Source of the DNA: SYFY01 sp031385325
Lineage (GTDB): Bacteria > Pseudomonadota > Gammaproteobacteria > Pseudomonadales > Azotimanducaceae
Reading direction: 5' to 3'
Length of the DNA stretch: 64,000 nucleotides
Assembly (NCBI GenBank): GCA_031385325.1
Contig: JANNBJ010000168.1
Span: 62,001 to 126,000 of the forward strand
Below, in pieces: positions 33,816 to 41,985 of the stretch. The notes beneath the pieces are model-generated. The model saw only the letters and a list, made by a program, of their open reading frames with translations, was not told the DNA's origin and did no database searches. How positions within the stretch are numbered: the stretch's first letter is position 1; every line of letters begins with the position of its first letter. The translations under genes were made by a program, and so were the position numbers.

Positions 33816-34568
33816 CTACTTGATCATCGCGTTGACAAGAATCCACAGGCCTGCAGCCAACAGGATCGTGAAGGCGAATCGGCGTACGGCGGCATCCGAC
33901 CACGGTGGTGGCAGATTGCGGCCAAACCAGGTACCCAGCAGCACCACGGGAATAGCGACTACAGCCTGCAGTAGCACGTCTTTGGTAAGACCACCGCTGA
34001 ATCCTACCATCGCCGTTCGCAAACTCGTCGTGACGGCAAAGCAGGCAAGAAGCGTTGTGCGAATGACATCGAGCTGCAGCGGCTGGCGATAGACAAACCA
34101 GCCGAGCACCGGACCACTCGCAGCAAAAAGTCCGGCCAGCAGTCCACCTAACGATCCCGCAATGAACGTTGGCAGTGCTTTGGAGAGTGAAGTTCGTGGG
34201 CTCGGCCTAAGCATCATCGCCAGGGCGCCTGCAGTTATGAACCCTCCCAGCAGCAGCCCAAGCACGCGTTCAGCGTCACGATCCAGAACAGTCAGCAGCC
34301 ACAAGCCGGGACCAATGGCGATGACCTGGCCCGCAACCAGCCATCCGAACAGCCCACGATGCAGATGTCCAACTCGTCCACGCAGGGAAAGAACGATGTT
34401 GACGAAGGCAATGATGCTGACGGCAGCCGCGACTTCAGAGATTCGGACCAGACCACTTGCGCCCATCACTGCGATCATCAACAGGCCCATCGCAAAGCCT
34501 GTTATGGCCTGCACGTAACTGCCGACAAGCGCGCACACGAGAAACAAAGCCAGAGCGGGAAGGTCCAT
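33816..34568 (-). CDS. TauE/SafE-family sulfite/organic-anion permease
   Basis: 250 residues with about eight hydrophobic helices. The N-terminal half has VGSYVQAITGFAMGLLMIAV and the second repeat has LPTFIAGSLGGLLAGLFAAS, the paired signatures of the TauE/SafE (DUF81) transporter family, which move sulfite, sulfoacetate or other anions across the inner membrane. I start at 34568; the frame extends 50 codons upstream into the promoter region of the divergent SDR gene. The substrate is not identifiable. Confidence 0.87.
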   Translation of the reverse strand: MDLPALALFLVCALVGSYVQAITGFAMGLLMIAVMGASGLVRISEVAAAVSIIAFVNIVLSLRGRVGHLHRGLFGWLVAGQVIAIGPGLWLLTVLDRDAERVLGLLLGGFITAGALAMMLRPSPRTSLSKALPTFIAGSLGGLLAGLFAASGPVLGWFVYRQPLQLDVIRTTLLACFAVTTSLRTAMVGFSGGLTKDVLLQAVVAIPVVLLGTWFGRNLPPPWSDAAVRRFAFTILLAAGLWILVNAMIK

Positions 34569-34625
34569 GCGCACGGAGTATAGAAGAGTGCACCACGTCG
34601 CAGCCATTTCCCAGATCAGTTGCAG

Positions 34626-34634
34626 TGATATAGT
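34626..34634 (+). promoter_or_regulatory. Extended -10 element directly before the SDR gene
   Basis: TGATATAGT (TGn plus TATAGT, five of six to consensus) ends six bases before the SDR ATG at 34641, the same geometry as upstream of srkA. It predicts a leaderless transcript; no SD sequence is present. Confidence 0.4.
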
Positions 34635-34640
34635 GCCGGC

Positions 34641-35417
34641 ATGAACCTGGAATTGAACGGCCACACCGCCATCGTTACCGGTAGCCATCGTGGCACCGGT
34701 CTCATCATCGCTCGCCACTTGTTACGCGAGGGGGCAACCGTTCTCGTGCATGGATTCACCACAGATCAGGCACACGCAGCGGTTATCGAGTTAGGTGGCG
34801 GAATCGCAGTGGCTGGCGACATCTGTACCGACGCCGGTGCTCAGACGCTTATCGACGCCTGCCTTGACCATCACGTGGACATCCTCGTGAACAACTACGG
34901 CACTGCCGACGCCGGTACCTGGCAGAAGAGTGACAGCGCCGCCTGGATAGATGCCTACGAAAAAAACGTCCTCAGCGCCCAGCGGTTGATTCGTGGTTTG
35001 CTGCCAGCAATGAAAGCGCGTGGTTGGGGCCGGATTCTGAATCTTGGAACGATCGGCTCGACACGGCCGAACGCAATCATGCCGCATTACTACGCCGCCA
35101 AGGGGGCCCTCGCCGCCATGACGGTCAGCCTGGCGCGTGAAGTTGCCGGCACCGGCATTCGGGTCAACCTGGTGTCCCCCGGCCTGATCCTCACACCTGA
35201 AGTCGAAGCCGCTCATCTCGAACGCGGTCGACGCAAGGGCTGGGGTACCACATGGGCTGAAATCGAACCCCATGTCGCCGCTGACATCCCCATCGGCCGA
35301 ATCGTGCGGCGCGAAGAAGTTGCCGATCTCGTCGTCTTTCTGGCCAGTCGACTGGCTGATGCGATTCATGGTCAGAATTTTCGCATCGATGGCGGCGCGG
35401 TCAGCATCGTCTCCTGA
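34641..35417 (+). CDS. SDR-family oxidoreductase
   Basis: 258 residues of the short-chain dehydrogenase/reductase superfamily: cofactor loop TGSHRGTG near residue 14, NNYG in place of NNAG, YYAAK with catalytic Tyr and Lys, and the C-terminal HGQNFRIDGG. The specific reaction is unknown. It is divergent from the TauE-type permease, with the two starts 72 bases apart. A 13-base gap separates it from the membrane protein that leads into aceK. Confidence 0.9.
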   Translation: MNLELNGHTAIVTGSHRGTGLIIARHLLREGATVLVHGFTTDQAHAAVIELGGGIAVAGDICTDAGAQTLIDACLDHHVDILVNNYGTADAGTWQKSDSAAWIDAYEKNVLSAQRLIRGLLPAMKARGWGRILNLGTIGSTRPNAIMPHYYAAKGALAAMTVSLAREVAGTGIRVNLVSPGLILTPEVEAAHLERGRRKGWGTTWAEIEPHVAADIPIGRIVRREEVADLVVFLASRLADAIHGQNFRIDGGAVSIVS

Positions 35418-35430
35418 TCGTATCAATGAC

Positions 35431-35802
35431 ATGAAAGACACCTTTCAGACAAGCCGGTCCACACTGCTGCGGGGGGTCGGTCTGACCTTCATTCTCGGCA
35501 GCAGTCTGATCTTCGATAGCCACTCAGACACGCCGCTGCACGACCTTTGGTTGCCATTGGTCATGGCCATCGGCGCGATACTCGCATTGCAGAACGTTCT
35601 GGCTGTTGCGCTGGGAACGGCGGCGCTGGCGGGCATTCATACCAACTTCCAGTCAGCCGACTGGGTTACGGCACAAGCCTATCCACTGCTCGCACTGCTC
35701 GGCACTTTGACGATCGTCGTCATCCTGGTGCAGCGTTTTCGCAAGCGGATCCTCACCACCCGCAGCGAGCGCGAGTTACGGCGTCGCGAGCAGAAATCGT
35801 GA
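35431..35802 (+). CDS. Small membrane protein upstream of aceK
   Basis: 123 residues with three hydrophobic helices (LLRGVGLTFILGSSLIF, LWLPLVMAIGAILALQN with VLAVALGTAALAGI, and AYPLLALLGTLTIVVILVQR) and a very basic C-terminal tail (RERELRRREQ-type). Its stop overlaps the GTG start of aceK (GTGA), so the two are translationally coupled. I recognise no family. The conserved coupling to a metabolic kinase/phosphatase is worth testing in relatives. Confidence 0.7.
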   Translation: MKDTFQTSRSTLLRGVGLTFILGSSLIFDSHSDTPLHDLWLPLVMAIGAILALQNVLAVALGTAALAGIHTNFQSADWVTAQAYPLLALLGTLTIVVILVQRFRKRILTTRSERELRRREQKS

Positions 35803-37511
35803 ATGCTGGCAGCCCACAGGACCTCGCCAGTTTGATACTGACGGGTTTCCGAACCTATCGAAACGAGTTCGGTGAAATCACAGCTGCCGCCAAGACCCGG
35901 TTTGAAACGGCGGACTGGCCTGCAGTGCTGGCAGCCAGCAAGATCAGGCTCGATCTGTATCGCGAGTATCTGCGTCCAGTGGTAACGCAGTTGAAACCCA
36001 TCGAGATCGATCGAACACGCTGGCAATCCATCCGCGCGGCCTATCACGAATTGTCCCGCGATGAGTGGGACGCAGAACTCGCCGAGACTTTCTACAACTC
36101 CATTCATCGCGCCATGACCAGCGATCAGGCGGTTGATGACACGCAGATGTTTGTGACCACCGCGCTGCCGGTTGAGCGCCCGCTCGGTCGCGACGCAATC
36201 GTGCGCAAATTCACGCCCGAGAACAGTGTGTTCGACATGGTCAAGAACATCCTGCATGCCTTTGACTTTTCGCTGCCGTGGCGCCATCTCGACCAGGACG
36301 TTACCAACATCCTGCGTTCGCTTGCCGAAGAACGGCCGGAAATCCGGTCATCACGTACGCTGACCGTTGAAATACTGACGTCAGTATTTTTTCGTAACAA
36401 GGGTGCCTACCTGATCGGCAAGCTGGTCTATGAGGATCGTGTATGGCCGGTTGCACTGCCGGTGCTCAATGACAATGGAAAACTGTACGTCGATACGCTC
36501 ATCTGCGACGAAGATGAGTTTTCAATCATGTTTTCGTTCACCCGTGCTTATTTCATGGTGGCGACGACCCGGCCTCGCGCGCTCATCAATTTCCTGCATG
36601 AGTTGTTGCCGAACAAGAAAATCTCCGAGCTGTATGCCGCAGTCGGTCTGTACAAACACGGCAAGACCGAATTTTATCGCGGCTTCCTCGAGCATCTGGC
36701 AGATTCGCACGATCAGTTTGTCATTGCCCCAGGCATCAAGGGGATGGTGATGAGTGTGTTCCTGCTGCCGTCCTACCAGACCGTATTCAAGATCATCAAA
36801 GACCGCTTCCCTGCACAGAAAAACACCACAGCCGCAGAAGTTCGGGTCAAGTACACCATGGTGAAATCCCATGACCGTGTTGGTCGGATGGCAGACACCC
36901 AGGAGTTTCAGAACATCTCGTTTCCGCGAGCACGTTTTTCCGAAGCCCTGCTCACCGAGTTACAAGCTGTCGCGGCAAATTCCATGGTGTTGACGGATGA
37001 GCTGGTCATCATCAGGCACCTGTATACGGAACGGCAGATGATTCCACTCAACATCTATGTCGAGCAGGCCAGCGAAACAGAACTGAAAGGCGCACTGGAC
37101 GAATACGGGAACGCCATCAAGCAACTCGCAGGCGCAAATATTTTTCCTGGTGACATGCTGCTCAAAAACTTCGGTGTCACACGCCACGGGCGGGTGGTGT
37201 TCTATGACTATGACGAAATCTGCTACCTCACCGAAGTGAATTTCCGGCGCATTCCCGAGCCTCGTAACGAAGATGAGGCCATGTCATCTGATGCCTGGTA
37301 CTCAACCGCGCCGAATGACGTGTTTCCGGAAGAGTTTCGCAGATTCCTGTTCGGCAAACCCAGGGTCAAGGCTCTATTTACCCAGATGCATGGTGAACTC
37401 TTCACACCGGAGTACTGGCGGGGGTTGCAGGACGCCATCAACGACGGACATGTCCTCGACGTTTTCCCCTACCGGCGCAAGAAGCGATTTGCGCAGCTGG
37501 AGTCCGATTGA
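35799..37511 (+). CDS. aceK: Isocitrate dehydrogenase kinase/phosphatase
   Basis: 570 residues against 578 in E. coli. Bifunctional enzyme that phosphorylates and inactivates isocitrate dehydrogenase, turning flux to the glyoxylate bypass. Recognisable blocks are VFFRNKGAYLIGKL (nucleotide-binding region), HELLPNKKISELY, FPGDMLLKNFGVTRHGRVVF and YDYDEICYLTEVNF. I use the GTG at 35799, which overlaps the preceding stop; upstream codons belong to the other gene. Unlike enteric aceBAK, no isocitrate lyase or malate synthase is adjacent. A TTG-started HAD phosphatase overlaps its stop. Confidence 0.97.
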   Translation: MNAGSPQDLASLILTGFRTYRNEFGEITAAAKTRFETADWPAVLAASKIRLDLYREYLRPVVTQLKPIEIDRTRWQSIRAAYHELSRDEWDAELAETFYNSIHRAMTSDQAVDDTQMFVTTALPVERPLGRDAIVRKFTPENSVFDMVKNILHAFDFSLPWRHLDQDVTNILRSLAEERPEIRSSRTLTVEILTSVFFRNKGAYLIGKLVYEDRVWPVALPVLNDNGKLYVDTLICDEDEFSIMFSFTRAYFMVATTRPRALINFLHELLPNKKISELYAAVGLYKHGKTEFYRGFLEHLADSHDQFVIAPGIKGMVMSVFLLPSYQTVFKIIKDRFPAQKNTTAAEVRVKYTMVKSHDRVGRMADTQEFQNISFPRARFSEALLTELQAVAANSMVLTDELVIIRHLYTERQMIPLNIYVEQASETELKGALDEYGNAIKQLAGANIFPGDMLLKNFGVTRHGRVVFYDYDEICYLTEVNFRRIPEPRNEDEAMSSDAWYSTAPNDVFPEEFRRFLFGKPRVKALFTQMHGELFTPEYWRGLQDAINDGHVLDVFPYRRKKRFAQLESD

Positions 37512-38152
37512 CTTCCCGCCCCTCCGCCATCCTGTTTGATTTCGACGGCACGCTGGCACCCAACCTCGATCTTCCGGACATGCGGCGCCAGGTGATTGAA
37601 CTGACCCGAAACAACGCGGTTCCTGATGTTGTGTGGCAGGGCTGTTATATCGTCGAGATCATCGATGCCGCCCGTGAACACCTTGCGCAGCGGGACAACC
37701 GACAGGCAGATCTCTACTTCCAGCGCGGCCACCAGTTGATCACTGAGATCGAAATGTCTGCGGCGCGGGCGACCCACGTTTTTGCATGGACTCGTGACGT
37801 GCTTGAGCGTGCGCGATTTCGAGGTATCCGCACGGCGATAGTCACCCGCAATTGCGAAGCGGCCGTCAGAGAGACTTTCCCTGACCTTGATAACTACGTC
37901 GATCTGTTACTGGCTCGGGACAACGTGACTCACCTCAAGCCGGACCCACGACATTTCTCAGTTGCGCTCGAGCGGCTGGAGCAGCCGGCGGTAGCCACCT
38001 GCATCGTCAGCGACGGCGCGATGGACATGCGCACCGGGCGACTGCTCGGCCTGCAGTGCATTGGCGTCTTGACCGGGAGCAACACCTACGATCAACTGAT
38101 CGAGGCCGGTGCTCATCACATCCTGCCGGACGCGAGCGCGCTCGCTTTCTGA
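37508..38152 (+). CDS. HAD-superfamily phosphatase
   Basis: 214 residues. Motif I DFDGTLAPN with nucleophile Asp11 and Asp13, motif II AIVTRN, motif III HLKPDP and motif IV SDGAMDMRTG (the usual GDxxxD in altered form). The helical cap between motifs I and II is typical of phosphoglycolate-phosphatase-like enzymes. It begins with TTG inside the aceK stop (TTGA), so it is translated with aceK. A phosphatase removing 2-phosphoglycolate or a similar by-product would fit, but the substrate is unproven. Confidence 0.88.
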   Translation: MTSRPSAILFDFDGTLAPNLDLPDMRRQVIELTRNNAVPDVVWQGCYIVEIIDAAREHLAQRDNRQADLYFQRGHQLITEIEMSAARATHVFAWTRDVLERARFRGIRTAIVTRNCEAAVRETFPDLDNYVDLLLARDNVTHLKPDPRHFSVALERLEQPAVATCIVSDGAMDMRTGRLLGLQCIGVLTGSNTYDQLIEAGAHHILPDASALAF

Positions 38153-38201
38153 CGCCAGTATTGCCGCTCTCGGATGGCAAGCCGCGTGATGATTGAAGAT
38201 C

Positions 38202-38540
38202 TCAGGCGGGATTCATGTAGTCACGGTAGTAAGTGAGTTTGCCGTCCCGCACCTTGTAGAGCCCGCATCCATGGATTTCTCCACCAGGTGTGACGGCAAT
38301 CCACTGCGCCCAGGCCACGTCGCCAGCGCCTGCAACCTCCAGAACACGGAAGTGTGTTTTCCGGTCACCCATTTCACCCACCATCTTCGCCATGAAGCCG
38401 CGAATCGCTTCGATACCTTCAAAAGTACCGAAGAACGGATCGACCAGCGTCGCGTCGTTAGCGAACAGATCAGGCAGCCTTGTGTAATCACCGCCGTCCT
38501 GCACACGCCAGAAATTTTCGATCGTCTCCTGCGCATTCAT
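38202..38540 (-). CDS. SnoaL/NTF2-like protein
   Basis: 112 residues with the NTF2-fold pattern of small SnoaL-type isomerases or polyketide-cyclase relatives: ETIENFWRVQDGGDYTRLPD, an acidic LVDPFFGTFEGIEAIRGFM and terminal strands ending YYRDYMNP. I prefer the ATG at 38540, 11 bases after GGAG; an ATG at 38549 and a GTG at 38543 are also possible. It follows the ThuA-like gene by 31 bases and is probably co-transcribed. The ligand is unknown. Confidence 0.8.
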   Translation of the reverse strand: MNAQETIENFWRVQDGGDYTRLPDLFANDATLVDPFFGTFEGIEAIRGFMAKMVGEMGDRKTHFRVLEVAGAGDVAWAQWIAVTPGGEIHGCGLYKVRDGKLTYYRDYMNPA

Positions 38541-38571
38541 CACTGCCATCTCTCCTTGCCGCGTACGGCTT

Positions 38572-39309
38572 TCAGTTTTCGGTTTTGACAAACCAGTTCG
38601 TCGGCGCATTCGGGCTTGAGCGTGTTTCCACCGGATGAACGACTGGGGTATGCGCCCATCGCACCGCATTGGCGAGCACCAGACCGATATCTGCCCGGTG
38701 GTAGATCGGATAGGTTTCATGACCCGGGCTGAAATAGAAAACACGTCCTTTCCCACGATTGAAGCAACAGCCACTTCTGAACACTTCGCCGCCAGAAAAG
38801 TTGCTGATGAACACCAGATCATCCGGCGCGGGTATGTCGAAGTACTCGCCATACATCTCATGCAATGGCAATACCAGCGGCTGTGGAACACCTACTGCAA
38901 TCGGGTGCGCCGGCGCGACCGTCCAGATCACCTCACGATCTTCTGCCTCACGCCACCGCAGATTGCAGGTCGTTCCCATCAAGGCCCGAAAGATCTTCGA
39001 CAGGTGCCCGCTATGCAGCACGATCAAACCCATGCCTTGCAACACCCGCGCCTGTACGCGCGCGACGACAGCATCTTCAACCAGGTGATGCGCAAGGTGG
39101 CCCCACCAGATCAACACGTCGGTACTGTTCAGAACGTTATCGGTGAGCCCGTGCTCGGGTGCCGACAGCGTCGCCGTACGCACACTGAAATCAGGCTGGA
39201 GTTTCAGCAGATCGGCAATTGCGCCATGGATGCCTTGCGGGTAGATCGCGCGCACCGCTTCATTGCGCTGCTCATGCAGGCCTTCATTCCATATCGTGAC
39301 GTTGGGCAT
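38572..39309 (-). CDS. ThuA-like domain protein
   Basis: 245 residues of the ThuA (trehalose-utilisation, glutamine-amidotransferase-like fold) family. Supporting segments are VTIWNEGLHEQ at the N-terminus, TDVLIWWGHLAHHLV, GLIVLHSGHLSK and YFSPGHETYPIYH near the C-terminus. Members act on sugars or ketosugars; biochemical data are thin. It is the first gene of a unit with the SnoaL-like protein. A possible 17-codon leader frame with a strong ribosome site lies upstream at 39363-39416. Confidence 0.87.
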   Translation of the reverse strand: MPNVTIWNEGLHEQRNEAVRAIYPQGIHGAIADLLKLQPDFSVRTATLSAPEHGLTDNVLNSTDVLIWWGHLAHHLVEDAVVARVQARVLQGMGLIVLHSGHLSKIFRALMGTTCNLRWREAEDREVIWTVAPAHPIAVGVPQPLVLPLHEMYGEYFDIPAPDDLVFISNFSGGEVFRSGCCFNRGKGRVFYFSPGHETYPIYHRADIGLVLANAVRWAHTPVVHPVETRSSPNAPTNWFVKTEN

Positions 39310-39530
39310 CTTGGCTTCACCAATGATTGGCTGACCAGTCTAATGACTTCGCGCGGCGCGCTCTATGCAACTTCGAAAGACCACATCTTGCGCAACAGAT
39401 CCAACAAGACACTCATCGCATGATCCTCCATGTGGAAAATATGTGGTTTCCAGCGAACATCGACTTTGCGATCGACAATTTCTGAATGATCCGGGCTAGA
39501 ATCCTCGACGTTGAGTAGCAGGGGATGTGC

Positions 39531-39824
39531 ATGCTCAGGCCTACAGTTGCGAGAAACGCTATCGGTCCGTTGCTGGATCAGTTGATCTACCAGCTGGAAC
39601 ATGAAGGCAGCGCTACACAGTGCGCTTACTTCAATCGCATTCGGCGCTCGCTGAATGGAGCGCACGACGACTTCGAGCTCATCAATCCCATCCAGGCGCT
39701 CTCGACAACCCCCGCTGTCGGCTTTGCTTTTTCCCAGGACGCCGATGTGCTGATCGTAAGGATTCTCGAAAAAACTGCCGAACTCTCTGCGCAGTTCACT
39801 TATCAGACAGGCCCGACACACTGA
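39531..39824 (+). CDS. Hypothetical small protein
   Basis: 97 residues from the ATG at 39531, which has AGGGG six bases upstream; an ATG six bases earlier is less well placed. A -10-like TAGAAT lies at 39497-39502. The sequence has an N-terminal helix (GPLLDQLIYQLEHEG) and beta-like segments (VGFAFSQDADVLIVRILE). No family is recognised. It is followed directly by the MOSC gene with one base between, so the two are co-transcribed. Confidence 0.65.
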   Translation: MLRPTVARNAIGPLLDQLIYQLEHEGSATQCAYFNRIRRSLNGAHDDFELINPIQALSTTPAVGFAFSQDADVLIVRILEKTAELSAQFTYQTGPTH

Positions 39825-39825
39825 C

Positions 39826-40677
39826 ATGCAGGTCCGCTCGCTCTATCGCTATCCCGTGAAGAGCATGGCGGGTGAAGCGCTCGAACGCGCCAGCCTGGGC
39901 ATCAATGGTCTCCCTGGTGATCGCGCCTGGGCAGTTCAGGATCTGACCCGAGGTGGCATCCGCGGTGCCAAGCGGTTTGCACAACTCATGCAGTGCCAGG
40001 CCCGTTTCATTCGTGAGCCAACCCAGGACGAGCGATCGCCACCCGTGCAGATCGTGTCGCCGTCTGGCCGACGCATCGACAGTGACGATGCACAGATTCA
40101 CGACGTTCTCACGCAAGCCGTCGGTTCACCGGTAAGGCTCTGGCCGTTACTGGATGCAACCGAGCTTGCACACTATCGACGGGGCGCTTCAGAGCCCGGT
40201 GTGACCATGGAAGCTTCGATGCGGGAAGTGTTTGCGCGCACCGCCGATGAAGCGTTACCGGATCTCAGCCGATTTCCGCAGGAGCTTTTTACCTACGAAT
40301 CACCACCCGGCACTTACTTCGATGCATACCCGCTCCTGATCATTACCACAGCAACGCTCGCGGCGCTTGCAGCTGCAAGGCCAGAAAGCAGTTTTGATGT
40401 TCGCCGCTTTCGCCCGAATATCGTGCTTGATGTGGATACTCAGGGATATCCTGAAAATGCGTGGGAAGGACGGCAGGCGCGTTTGGGTGGCGCAACGATC
40501 TCCATGGCAATCGTTTGTCCACGATGTGTGATGACTACCCATGCATTCGCAGATCTGCCCAAGGATCCACGGATCATGCGCACCTTGGTGCAGGCAAATG
40601 GCGGCAACGCTGGAATCTATGCGAAGGTGCTCACTGCAGGAACGGTAAGGACCGGGGATACTCTCGAATGGCTGTGA
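39826..40677 (+). CDS. MOSC domain protein
   Basis: 283 residues. An N-terminal MOSC beta-barrel domain (LYRYPVKSMAGEALE and GLPGDRAWAVQD) precedes the MOSC domain proper with FRPNIVLD and CPRCVMTTHAF; Cys231 is the expected molybdenum-cofactor ligand, with Cys234 close by. Relatives (YcbX, mARC) reduce N-hydroxylated compounds with an electron-transfer partner. No fused ferredoxin domain is present, so a separate partner would be needed. Confidence 0.92.
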   Translation: MQVRSLYRYPVKSMAGEALERASLGINGLPGDRAWAVQDLTRGGIRGAKRFAQLMQCQARFIREPTQDERSPPVQIVSPSGRRIDSDDAQIHDVLTQAVGSPVRLWPLLDATELAHYRRGASEPGVTMEASMREVFARTADEALPDLSRFPQELFTYESPPGTYFDAYPLLIITTATLAALAAARPESSFDVRRFRPNIVLDVDTQGYPENAWEGRQARLGGATISMAIVCPRCVMTTHAFADLPKDPRIMRTLVQANGGNAGIYAKVLTAGTVRTGDTLEWL

Positions 40678-40763
40678 CGATCTCGACCTGCAGACTCACT
40701 GTGGCAGGCCAAGAGCGGCAGGCTCAAAGAGAGGCAGGCTCATACCCGCCCCCCTTCCTGCAA

Positions 40764-41975
40764 CTAGTTGCTTCCAGTTGGCACCTTGTTGAATGGAATG
40801 CCCTTGTCGGCACGCGGATCCTGCGGCAGACCCAGCACACGCTCGGCAATGATGTTGGCCATGATCTCATCGGTGCCGCCGGCAATTCGCAGCCCTGGTG
40901 AAGACATGTAGCTCAACTGGAACATGCCCTTGGCTTCGGACAATTCCTCATCCCAGATGGCGCCGTGCTCTTCAAGCAGGTCGATACAGAACGCCGCCAT
41001 CTCCTGGTTTTTTGGCGCGCCCACGAGTTTGCCAATGGAATTTTCCGGTCCGGGGATGGCACCTTTCGACAGCGCAGTCAACGAGCGATAACCCGTGTAC
41101 TTGAGCCCCGACTCCTGCACGAACCAGTCTGCGAGTTTGGCGCGAATCGATCGATCTTCGATGGCAGGCTTGTCGTCGATGGTGAGTTTTTGCGCGAGCT
41201 TCACCGCCTGACGGAAGCCAACCCCACCACCACCGGCGCCGATCGATGCCCGCTCGTTCATGAGCGTGGTGAGCGACACCTGCCAACCCTGCCCGATTGC
41301 ACCAAGCCGCTGCGAATCCGGGATACGAACATCAGTAAAATACACTTCGTTGAAGTTCGCACCACCCGAGATTTGTTTGATCGGCTTGATGACGATGCCG
41401 GGGGTTTTCATCGACAGAAAGAAGTAAGTCAGTCCTGCGTGCTTCGGCACATTCGGATCGGATCGTGTGACCAGAATGGCGTAGTCAGAATAGTGTGCAC
41501 CAGAGGTCCAGATCTTCTGTCCGTTGATCACCCATTCATCACCCACCTTTTCGGCCTTGGTTCGAAGCGCCGCAAGGTCAGAGCCACCGGCGGGTTCCGA
41601 GAAGAGCTGACACCAGATCTCTTCACCACTGGCAAGCTTCGGCAGATACCGCAGCTTGTGTTCCTCAGCACCCCACGTCATGAGGGTGGGCGCGGCCATT
41701 CCCTGACCAATGCTGAACACGCCACCAGGCACCTGATACTTTGCTTCCTCCTGGTTCCAGATGACCTGCTCGATTGCCGAACCACCACGGCCACCGTATT
41801 CGCGAGGCCACCGAATGCAGGCCCAGCCTGCATCGTACTTGCGTCTTTGCCACAGCTTGGACGCTGCAATTTCATCCAGACCTTCGAGTTCTTTCCTGGC
41901 CGGCACGTTGGCCTTCAACCATGCACTGGCTTCTGTGCGAAAACGTGCTTCTTCCTGGCTATCTTCGAAATCCAT
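40764..41975 (-). CDS. Acyl-CoA dehydrogenase, catalytic subunit of a pair
   Basis: 403 residues. FSEPAGGSDLAALRTKA, WVINGQKIWTSGAHYSD and RIAGGTDEIMANIIAERVLG identify a FadE-type acyl-CoA dehydrogenase. The classical YEGT Glu is absent (AGGT), but MNERASIGAG has a Glu where LCAD, isovaleryl and steroid side-chain enzymes carry their base. The partner gene upstream (10 bases away) lacks both Glu residues, so the two may form an alpha2-beta2 enzyme as in mycobacterial ChsE4-ChsE5. The substrate is probably a bulky or branched acyl-CoA; inference. Confidence 0.87.
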   Translation of the reverse strand: MDFEDSQEEARFRTEASAWLKANVPARKELEGLDEIAASKLWQRRKYDAGWACIRWPREYGGRGGSAIEQVIWNQEEAKYQVPGGVFSIGQGMAAPTLMTWGAEEHKLRYLPKLASGEEIWCQLFSEPAGGSDLAALRTKAEKVGDEWVINGQKIWTSGAHYSDYAILVTRSDPNVPKHAGLTYFFLSMKTPGIVIKPIKQISGGANFNEVYFTDVRIPDSQRLGAIGQGWQVSLTTLMNERASIGAGGGGVGFRQAVKLAQKLTIDDKPAIEDRSIRAKLADWFVQESGLKYTGYRSLTALSKGAIPGPENSIGKLVGAPKNQEMAAFCIDLLEEHGAIWDEELSEAKGMFQLSYMSSPGLRIAGGTDEIMANIIAERVLGLPQDPRADKGIPFNKVPTGSN

Positions 41976-41985
41976 CCTGTTCTCC

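Noticed and set aside
39363..39827. 154-codon minus-strand frame opposite the small gene before MOSC
   Set aside because: Most of it is antisense to the better-supported 39531-39824 gene, and its N-terminus abuts the MOSC gene; only the last 17 codons have a plausible start of their own.
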